Shown: piece by piece, positions 19,695 to 28,650 of the stretch
How positions within the stretch are numbered: the first letter of the stretch is position 1
Layout: every line of letters starts with the position of its first letter
From: Pelomyxa schiedti
Lineage: Eukaryota; Evosea; Pelobiontida; Pelomyxidae
Reading direction: 5' to 3'
NCBI GenBank assembly: GCA_020536535.1
Contig: JAHLWZ010001020.1
Location: 1 to 28,650, forward strand
Length of the DNA: 28,650 nucleotides
Notes under the pieces: model-generated
What the model saw: the letters and a program-made list of their open reading frames with translations, nothing else
Told to the model about the DNA's origin: nothing
Databases searched by the model: none
Translations under genes and position numbers: made by a program

Positions 19695-21324
19695 ATGGAC
19701 GTGATCAAGCAGTGGGTGCAGTCAGTGTCCAATGCCACATACAATTATTCCTCCTCTAGCTACGATTCGCAGAATCTCATTGGACCCCCGCGCATTTATC
19801 CCAGCGTATTTTTTCCGAATTAAAAAAAAAAAAAAAAACAAACAAACCAAAACCACTCACGTGAACGTATGTGTCACTGACAGTGTCGTTGTCAACTAAC
19901 TTTTTTTTTTTCCTCCCATTAAGTATGGAGCAAATACGGGGGGTTGGCTTGTCACAACCGGAAACCACTCAGTGGAAGTGAAATATGCCAAGTCTGTCAG
20001 TGTAACAGAGGTATGCTCTATCTTCTTCTAAGAAATTAGTTGATTATGGTGTAGATAAATGTTTACGAGGTGCATTTGTGTGGAGCTATTCTTTCCATAA
20101 AAGGAAAAGATCCGGTAATTTCATTGTTAGTTGTCCATTAAATTCATTCTTGAGTGAAGGACCTTGGATGGGTATCTCTCGTCAGTCGCACCGAGACTGA
20201 AACAGGCCTTCCTTCATCAAGTAGGATATGGTCACCTAAAATTACGGCAGTACGGGATCCAGTTCCCCATTTTACTACTAAAACTACAAATAAGGAATGT
20301 TTTACGGACACCCTGAAGATAGAACTTGTTGGAAACTCCTCAGTATGTTATCTCTTTTATACTGTGAGTAATGTTTGCTCCACTAGTGGGTACAAATTGA
20401 TGCTATTGAACTTGTTGGTGTGATACATCAAAAGTTTTTGGTGAAAACTCACAATTAATATTTAAAGGTGAACCCTTTGAAGCTCTCAAGCCCCCCATGA
20501 TAAATGCCATGACTGTACTTTTTAACAAGGTAGTTACCACTTGTTTCCCAGATGTTCACTGATAATTTATTGAGCTCACTTCTGATCCCCATCTAAAACT
20601 TGCTGAAGATGATTTGGTTTCCTTCAACGATTTACTTGGCTCTAAAAGTGACACTGATCCCCTCCTTTTTATCCTTCTGTATAAACTCAAGTCTCCAAAA
20701 GGCAAATTTACTCTTTCAGCATCTCCCATGTAAAAACCCAAATTTTAAGCATAAGAATCCTCAGAAAGAAGCAGCAGGGACCTAATTTTTGTTTTTTTAG
20801 GATCTTTTGAAATTGACAAGGCAAGCTTCGTTACAACTTTCGGTAAATACAAGGCCACTTCAATACCAAAAATGAAAGAAGTAGCCGAAAATTGGCGCAA
20901 AAGAGTATGCAACAGTATACAGTGAAAGTACTAACTCAGCATCCACAGGCGATGGGTGAAGAGTTCAGACGATTTTGTGAGTTTTTATTTGACTATCAAT
21001 GTGGTGAAAGGAGAAAATCCCTCCCTGCATCAGAAGCAAGTATGGCCTGGATTGTTGTTGGTAAGAAAACTACATTACGAAAACTAAAAACATAATTAAC
21101 CACCAAAAGGTCTCCAAGAAAAGTGGCCGCTTTGGGGTAAATGGGGTGAGTTCCTGAGCCAACCCAAGTTCGAAAAGCTGTTCATAACAAGGGACACGTG
21201 GCTTGAGGTTATACCTTGCAGCCAAGCCTTCAACCCCAAAAATCCCTATGATGAGGCTGGGAACTGGCCCGTTCTCTTTGATGAATTTGTTGAGTGGCTA
21301 AATGAAAACCCTTCTTCCTCTTAA
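19695..21324 (+). CDS. Discoidin-like (FBXL4-type) domain fused to DCN1/DCUN1 neddylation domain
   Basis: 366 aa; exons 19695-19805, 19924-20010, 20055-20114, 20160-20342, 20387-20417, 20468-20529, 20575-20701, 20801-20904, 20940-21060, 21110-21324, phases all consistent. The N-terminal half (about 1-165) has the beta-sandwich signature seen upstream of FBXL4's F-box: SVTEINVYEVHLCGAILSI, then GWVSL, then VQIDAIELVGEP. No F-box follows. Residues about 175-366 are a potentiating-neddylation domain: LLFILLYKLKSPKGSFEI, FRRFCEFLFDYQ, GERRKSLPASEASMAW, ITRDTWLEV, YDEAGNWPVLFDEFVEWL. DCN1 proteins promote attachment of NEDD8 to cullins. The intron at 20702-20800 uses a GC donor. The fusion may aim a neddylation co-factor at a ligand or complex. 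Confidence 0.88.
20702..20800 (+). other. GC-AG intron in the DCN1 fusion gene
   Basis: Joining KLKSPKG to SFEIDKASF in phase requires donor AAAAG|GCAAAT and acceptor TTTTTAG. The GT alternatives nearby (AT|GTAAAA, AA|GTCTCC) give the wrong phase. At 99 nt it is longer than most introns here. Confidence 0.6.
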
Positions 21325-21445
21325 TGGGTATTCACCCAAAAGGAAAAAGAAAAGAAAAACCCAAGCACTGTGGAAGCTGGGAAGTATTTTTTTTGGGATG
21401 TTTTGTCCTCAAGGTTGTTTAGAGTGAAGTGTTGGGGGGAGACTT

Positions 21446-24160
21446 TTAGTATGCACAAACTGTTTTCAAGTGAGCAGCTAAACCGTTGGATCCTTTCACA
21501 ACACACCCAGTTTCAAGAATAACCAAGCCTTGGCTCCAGCCGGGATGACAGCGTAGGTCGTCTATTACACTTTGGGTGCCCCAGTAGGGGTGTTCTATGA
21601 CCGGTCCTCGAAGTCCATGTCCAAGTGTGGCACATAGACTATCCCCAACAATAACACCAAAGCTAGAAGTATCACTCTCAATAACGAAGCTGTACACGGC
21701 ATCACAGGGTAGCATCTGCGGCGCGGCAAGCTTGGCCGGGAACACCCAGAGCCCAGAGTGTACAACGGGGTGCCACGGTGTGATGTAAAGCTTTCCTTGA
21801 GAAAGCGAAACGAGGTGAGCTTCACGGTTGGCACACATAGTCTTCACAACGCAAGTCACGTGCTTAGGTTCGCCTGAGGTTGCCACAAGATCACCACACT
21901 TCACTGCCGAGACATGTTTACTTGTACCATCAGCCATCCGCACTAGGCACCACCCTGCAAAGCAAGGATTGCTTGAGCAATTGTATGTTGTCATATCCCA
22001 GGTTGAATAGTACGATGCAGGGGCAGTAGTTGAGGCAGTAGAAGATGCTCTTGCTGCATGAGACGATGTAGAAGCAGATGTACTTGCTGGTGTAGCATTT
22101 TTTTTGGGTCGTGGAACAGGTGGTGGAAGTCGACAAAAAATTCCATCCGCTATATCTCTCATCTCTGTAAAGAGTGGGCCACCATAAACTTGTATACCCA
22201 CATCCTTAAAATTGCTACACTGCTGCAGTAAGTGTGCACGTGCAAGAGCAGGGAGGTAATGGGCACCCCATCTGTCGTAATAGTCTTTCCGTGATATTGC
22301 TTCCATTCCCTGACCTTCAATATCCTCCAGCAATAGTGCTAGCTTTTCATCATTGCTGTCAGCCAATGTTGCACGAGCAGCATCAGCAACACGTCGTAGG
22401 AGGGTGACTGCTTTGGCCAGAAGTGATGTTTCACTTCCCCGTTGCATTGATTGCACAATTTCCCTGGCCGCATCCACAAAAGATAGCCTATGATAAGTAA
22501 AACTGATGTCTCCTCCGTTTTCAGTTACTGCTCCTTCTCCAATAAGGTCAACAGCAGGGCTGTTGGGTGGTGTATCAATAGGGGAATAGGAGAGCTTTGC
22601 AGCAATACAAGGACCCTCATATGGTGCGTTTTCCAATTTAACCATGATGTCTTTGGTTTGATCAAACTGAAGGGTTCCAAGTTTTACCGAAATTCCAGAT
22701 CCAGGAATTGTCTGGACTGTGTGACCACCCAGAACTGCGCTTTTTGTGGCAAATCGTGCGCCATTGAGAGGTGTAAGTAATAAAGATACATTTGAAGCAT
22801 ATGTGGCCATTAGATTTGCTATGCTGTTCACAAAAGCTGTGCCTACAAAACTACAGTCCGGAATGAACGAATAGATGCCTACCCATAAATCAAAAAATGT
22901 ATTGCATGCGGAAAGGCAAACCATTTCCTTCCACAGAAAGATCATAGAGCAGTTTGCTGTCTATTGCATAACCAAACCCAAATGTGTTAATTAAACCAAT
23001 GGATCCATTCTGCTGCTTGTAACGCTGCAGCATGGGAAGATGTCCTCTTGGAGGCACAATATTAGGGAGGCCATCGGTCAGGAGTAAAACTGACTGAAGC
23101 CTTGGGAAGGTCACAACCGAAAAGCAAACAAGAGGTAGGAAGACCTTGACCCAAGTTTATTACTTCTCAATATATCGAGTCCCTTTTATTTTGAGTGAAA
23201 GCTAAGAGAAATAGTGCTGATACAGTTGAAAGGCCGTCCCATAGATTTGTAGCACCATCAGCAACCAAACCTTCAAGGGCGGCAGTCACCTTTGTAACTC
23301 CTGCAGTACCCATTGCCACAAGTGGTAACTCGATTTTTGCAGTATATGAGTATGATACAATGGCAAGCCTATCTTCAACAGACAGGGTGTTGGCAATAGT
23401 ACGAACAGCGTGCATCACTATATCTAAAATGGAGAGGCCATGGCTTTCTATGTCCCCGGATTGATTATGCACAGTAGCCTCTTCATTCATAGAACCTAAG
23501 TGGAGTGAATATAGGCTACAAGAAGAGACAAAACAACCTGAAACGTCAATAACACAACAAATGTCGAGAGAGGGCCTAGTGTTGCCGGAGGGAGGTTTAA
23601 TCGCTATATAAGCATTACCAATCTTGTCTCTGGACACCTTCATGCTTGTACCTAGGGCTCATTACAAGAAATGATACGGAAAAAGGATTATTACCATCTC
23701 TGGAAGTTACTAAAACTTTTTTGATATCAGTAAAGGACAAGGGAGGGCATGGAAACAAAACCATACCAGGTTGCGCTTCTGCAGAACTCGAGGTTGCAGT
23801 ACATGTTGGGGTAGGTATTGAAGTGGTAGGTGTGGAGGCAGTTGGAGTCGGCAAGGAAGGTTCGGCAGTCTTGGTTGGATTAGGCATTATTGCATCCAGA
23901 CGTGCCATAGCTGCTTTATGAGAGTGAATCGCGTCATCTCAAGCCCTGTTCGGCACTAGATCTTTGAGTGCCAAAGGTGCCCTCGTTACAGGAGAAGTGG
24001 GTCCGCCTTTTGTCAACCACTCAACGATGGCACTCTTTTCATAAGTGTTGCCCTCGGGGTCAATAACAGGTTCGCGCATAACGTCCCCAGTAAGGGGACA
24101 CAAAAAGCTCTCAGGAATGGGGTCTCCATGAGTAGGAGATGATTCAGATCTATCCACCAT
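21446..24160 (-). CDS. U-box / VWA / Vint (Hint) protein with in-frame TGA
   Basis: 832 codons; exons, coding order: 24160-23695, 23651-23538, 23495-23224, 23182-23151, 23100-22922, 22878-21446. Domains: U-box E2-binding fold (about 15-85; PIPESFLCPLTGDVMREPV, then GNTYEKSAIVEWL); Thr/Pro linker; VWA domain with MIDAS residues DVSGSMN and GATNLWDGL, then LLLTDGLPN; the Vwaint linker region; Ser/Thr/Ala-rich stretch; C-terminal Vint/Hint domain from about residue 655 (CFAGWCLVRMADG with candidate catalytic Cys, ITPWHPVVH with the block-B T-x-x-H, GHGLRGPVIEHPYWGT). Codon 74 (23939-23941) is TGA where the U-box has Leu (NRA-stop-DDAI against NRALRDAI). Otherwise all phases hold over 2.5 kb. Vint domains are inferred to self-process; substrate unknown. 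Confidence 0.87.
23939..23941 (-). other. In-frame TGA codon in the U-box
   Basis: TGA falls in the last U-box helix, in frame with coding sequence on both sides, and no intron of acceptable phase removes it. TGA is a normal stop in neighbouring genes, so reassignment is unlikely. Confidence 0.85.
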
Positions 24161-24524
24161 CACGACAATACACTGCGGGACGCCGAAAAACCACCGCGGT
24201 GTACTAACGGTTTCTTTTTTTAAAATAACTCGAAAAAATCGAGTCCAAAGATCTCGTGATTTCTGTCAAACGCGGCAGGGAAATGCCATCCTGCCAACGA
24301 ATAATTCGAGTGTCAAAATAAGCGCATTGCCTGCGTGTCTGGGATCTTTTCCAGAGGCATCGCTAGATCCTGTCAATGCATTATTTGTTAAAAAAAAACG
24401 ACGTCAAGTGGACATTCGCATTCTCGAAAACGCCCGGGCGTTTATCTTCTCAAATCTTCGAAAGTTCCGCCTTGTGCAAAGCTGCATACAAAGAAAAAAA
24501 CCAGGAGCACATCAGAAAGGGCAC
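24161..24524. promoter_or_regulatory. Divergent promoter, U-box gene / sphingomyelinase-like gene
   Basis: 364 bp between two head-to-head genes. It contains a perfect 6-bp inverted repeat, ACTCGA/TCGAGT, around five A (24228-24244), and the palindrome ACCGCGGT near 24193. A + frame open from 24327 would extend the phosphodiesterase upstream, but the signal peptide argues against that. No TATA box is evident. Confidence 0.45.
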
Positions 24525-26158
24525 ATGGGTTTTCGTGGTGGTTTCTCCCGCTGCACTGTTGTGGCTCTGGTTTCTTTACTCGCATATGCCAATGCTCTTG
24601 TTGGCAGTTTCTGGGTGATTACTGACATACATCTCGCCGACGACTACGTTTCCGGCACTGACCCTACTTCATTTTGCACAAATGGCACTGGGGCTGCTGG
24701 AAAGTATGCCAGCACAACAATTATCGCTTTACCTCTTGCTCATTTTTTTGGTGTCAAGGTATGGGTACTTTAATTGTGACTCTCCTGAATACACCCTTTT
24801 ACCGAGTGCATTGTCTTTCATGAAGCAAGTGCCATCTGATTTTCTGTTGTGGCTGGGAGACAGCCCAACCACCTACCATGGTTACATTGCTTTCCAGCAG
24901 CTGTTATTTTCTGATTTTGATTGTAGAACATCCAGCCGGGGTGGAAAACTCTGATATGATTTGGAATAACATCCGCGAAGTAGTGAGTGATCTCTCTACG
25001 GGGCTCCCCGATATGGACGTCTACCCAACGCTGGGAAACCACGATGCCTATCCCAAGGACCGTGTCAAACCACCACCAAACGATGAGGTAATTCCTGAAA
25101 ACCCATCAATTTGACTCCTCATTCTGTATAGTACTACTCTCAGTTTGTCTCTTTGTGGAAACACTGGTTACCAGCGGCCGCAATTGACACTGTGGGTTAT
25201 TCTGGGTATTATACCGCAGTTCTTACCCCTGGTTTCCGTGTCATATCCTTGAATACTCTCTACTGCGACCCTGCTAATGTCTACGCCATGTTGAATCAGA
25301 GTGATCATGTTGGCCTTCTTTTAGTCCTTTATATCAACACCTGACTTCTGGCAGGGAGGGCAGTGGCAATGGGTGGGAGATACCTTGAAAAGTGCTAGAG
25401 CCAATAACGAAAAGGTTTCTACACGTTAATATTGTCAAAACACTGATTAAATCTCAGGTGTTGCTCATTGGGCACATACCACTTGGCATTCTGGATATAG
25501 AGCCGGTGCCTATGTGGGCTGATGTTTGCATGGAACACTATAACAACCTTACGCAAGAGTATCACGATATCATAGCTGGCCAATTTTTCGGTCATCTGTG
25601 CGTACTTTTTTTGCACTCTGCATCCAGTTGATTTCCCGAAGGCATTATGACACCTGGAGGATCATAAGAGAGGAGAGCGGCAAACCAATCAACACAGCAT
25701 ATTTGGTACCAGGTTTTACCCCCCGTGCCGCTAGTTCCAGTGTTTTAGCCCCCAATACACCCGGGAAAAATCCAGCTATTCGGCTTTACCACTATGACAC
25801 AACTGTATATAATCAAATGTTCAGTAAGTCCTTCTAACACCTTTAGACCTTCGAGCTGCTGGACTATGATCAATATTACACGGACTTGCTTGCCGGCAAC
25901 GCTGCAGGTGAGCTCACATGGGAAATTGAGTACTCTGCAGTGAAGTATTATGGCCTCAGAGACTTATCCCCGGCCTCCATGGATGAGCTTTCAGCTCGTC
26001 TCCTGACAGAGGATGCCACCTGGGAGCAATTCTTCAATGTCTGGTTCGTTGGCAGAATCTTTGAAGGATGCAACACGAACTGCAGACTTCGTGAGGCCTG
26101 TGCAACTGCCCATGTGGAACTTAGGCAATTCCTGGATTGCACTGGTGCTCTCTCGTAA
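24525..26158 (+). CDS. Acid sphingomyelinase-like phosphodiesterase (SMPDL3 type), secreted
   Basis: Metallophosphoesterase of the ASM/SMPDL3 family, which cleaves phosphodiester or nucleotide substrates in lysosomes or outside the cell. 433 aa; exons 24525-24703, 24759-24880, 24927-25087, 25144-25308, 25355-25414, 25458-25597, 25642-25804, 25847-26158. The start is supported by a signal peptide (basic start, then CTVVALVSLLAYANA). Metal ligands of the two-zinc site are present: ITDIH (D34, H36), LLWLGDS, LGNHDAYP, LIGHIP, GHLHYD. Family motifs YGYFNCDSP, SGYYTAVLTPGFRVISLNTLYCD and DYDQYYTDLLAG are clear, with a Cys-rich C-terminus. No saposin B domain precedes the catalytic part, which favours SMPDL3 over true acid sphingomyelinase. 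Confidence 0.94.
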
Positions 26159-26303
26159 TCCAACACAGGGAGTGACGCGGGAAGTTGTGGTGGGATGTTT
26201 AATTATTTTTAAATTTTGTAACAACAAACAAAACTTATTTTTTTCCAGAAATCTTCTTTTTTGGTGCTTTCTCAACACAGCAAATGTGTGGAAGGGGGTA
26301 ATC

Positions 26304-27143
26304 CTACTGGATTTTGTGTGAGAAAGAAGAAGCATCATTACACTGGGCATACATGACACACGTCGCTTGAAGTTATAGAATTTTATAAGCACGAAGATGC
26401 AAAAGGCCTATGGAAATATTGGCGAGAAGTAAGAAGAGTAAGTGGTAAACCTGAACGAGAATACAAACTGCACAAGTGAGAGATCCAGGGATTCCCCATA
26501 AGGAGTAGTAATTTACAAGTGCAATGATTTGACACGAGAGATCTACAGTAAGCCAAATAGCCAACTAAGAGGTCAGTGAATGAAAGATCAAAGGGGTGCG
26601 GAAAATTGGGATAGCATGGATACAACCACCAGAATTGCCCAAACTTTTGCTTTTATCTCAGCTATCCACACAAATGCCCCAACCACGGGTGCAATAGTAA
26701 TGAGGAATGCAAGGGTCCTAAATATTACGGAATAGATCCAGTACAACTGGAGAGATCTCTCAGACAACATAGCAAATAAAGCAAGTTGGGAGGAAAAAAG
26801 TGAGGTACCGTTGCATCGATAATAATAAGCCTAAATAAAAACCTATACTTTATCATCCACACAGCATCGTCCGAAACTGGCAAAGTTCTTGCCGGTTCAA
26901 CAGGCACCCCAGTTGCTCTGGTGGTCTCTTGAGTGTCATACAAATCCAAATCAAATCCAATAGGAAACCCAGGGTTCTGTATGAAAAAAAAAAACAAAAA
27001 AAAGGAGTGTAAGAGGAGAAAAAGAACCTCCACCTCGGCAGTGGATAGAATAGAAACAACAATTTTGGGCACACCATAGGAGGTTGGTTGGAGATTCCAG
27101 CGTCGGACGCCGCTTCTTCGGCTGCCGCCGCAATGCTCGTCAT
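26304..27143 (-). CDS. Small multi-pass membrane protein, unknown family
   Basis: About 185 aa; exons, coding order: 27143-27075, 26976-26809, 26758-26624, 26564-26451, 26407-26342, then a stop codon reached across a 35-nt intron (26306-26304). The N-terminus is Ala-rich (MTSIAAAAEEAAS) and acidic, then hydrophilic to about residue 75. Three or four hydrophobic segments follow: IFRTLAFLITIAPVVGAFVWI, VWAILVVLAIWL, a stretch around DLSCQIIALVNYYSLWG, and CAVCILVQAFCIFVLI, ending with a basic tail. All internal phases agree. I do not recognise the family. The last exon is uncertain because the open frame could run further, under the 3' end of the convergent phosphodiesterase gene. Confidence 0.62.
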
Positions 27144-27346
27144 TTTATTTCCGAGATTGATTGTGTGATTTCTTCTCCGAAGAGTCACACTCTAAGTGGA
27201 ATCAAACTTCCGAACGCACGTTCCGTACAAGATTCTTAGGAACACTTAGCATCCTTCTCCCACACCAACCAAACACCACAACGAACCCCTGTTATAGTAT
27301 CGCACACCGGCCAGAGGGAGAACGAAGATAAGTTTAGAGAGATTGT

Positions 27347-27352
27347 TTTATT
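27347..27352 (-). terminator. Poly(A) signal of the ARF gene
   Basis: AATAAA on the minus strand, 72 nt beyond the ARF stop codon and upstream of the next minus-strand gene. Confidence 0.5.
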
Positions 27353-27423
27353 ACATAGTTCCCACACTGGTGAGAACAATAAAATACATCAGAGGGCAAT
27401 GGTACTGTGCATGATGGTTCAGG

Positions 27424-28650
<1,227 letters not shown>

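Noticed and set aside
23939..23941. Selenocysteine or reassigned TGA
   Set aside because: TGA ends CCT8, the kinase and the nitrilase here, the site corresponds to a Leu rather than a Cys, and I see no SECIS-like structure.

Overview
This is nuclear DNA of an intron-dense, compact eukaryote, most likely a free-living protist. No gene has a bacterial layout. Nearly every coding region is cut by introns of about 35-120 nt (mostly 40-60), almost all GT-AG, and the standard code fits, with TAA, TAG and TGA all used as stops. I built gene models by joining conserved motifs across splice sites and requiring phase to match at each junction. About 14 protein genes lie in 28.6 kb, with gaps often under 250 bp. 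Family content (chaperonin, kinase, MOB, ARF, U-box/VWA/Vint, a non-metazoan-type pentameric channel) suggests an amoeboid or other unicellular eukaryote. I cannot name the lineage.

Layout. 1-126: inverted partial copy of the neighbouring kinase gene. 133-2181 (-): CDK10/CDK11-type kinase. 2441-4493 (+): CCT8, the theta subunit of the TRiC/CCT chaperonin. 4757-8485 (+): a fusion of a degenerate PIMT/PCMTD methyltransferase-like region, a SAM (sterile alpha motif) domain and a four-helix pentameric ligand-gated ion channel. 8589-9688 (-): MOB kinase activator. 9866-11346 (-): plant-NIT4-like nitrilase. 11559-13440 (-): unrecognised multi-exon gene, 5' end unresolved. 13825-15653 (+): zinc finger fused to a serpin. 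15748-17498 (-): F-box/kelch protein. 17636-19509 (-): SET-domain lysine methyltransferase with two homopolymer frameshifts. 19695-21324 (+): discoidin-like (FBXL4-type) domain fused to a DCN1/DCUN1 neddylation domain. 21446-24160 (-): U-box/VWA/Vint (Hint) protein with an in-frame TGA. 24525-26158 (+): secreted acid-sphingomyelinase-like phosphodiesterase. 26304-27143 (-): small multi-pass membrane protein. 27424-28063 (-): ARF1-type GTPase. 28064-28650: mostly unassigned.

How they relate. There is no operon. Genes sit head-to-head over short shared promoters (CDK/CCT8, SET/DCN1 fusion, U-box/sphingomyelinase) or tail-to-tail. Three neighbours in 15.7-24.2 kb have ubiquitin/NEDD8 roles (F-box/kelch, DCN1 fusion, U-box), which may be chance. 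The most unusual item is the PIMT-like/SAM/channel fusion. The zinc-finger serpin and the discoidin-DCN1 fusion come next. Frame lesions in two genes and the inverted repeat at the left edge may be assembly or sequencing artefacts and should be resolved before biological conclusions are drawn.
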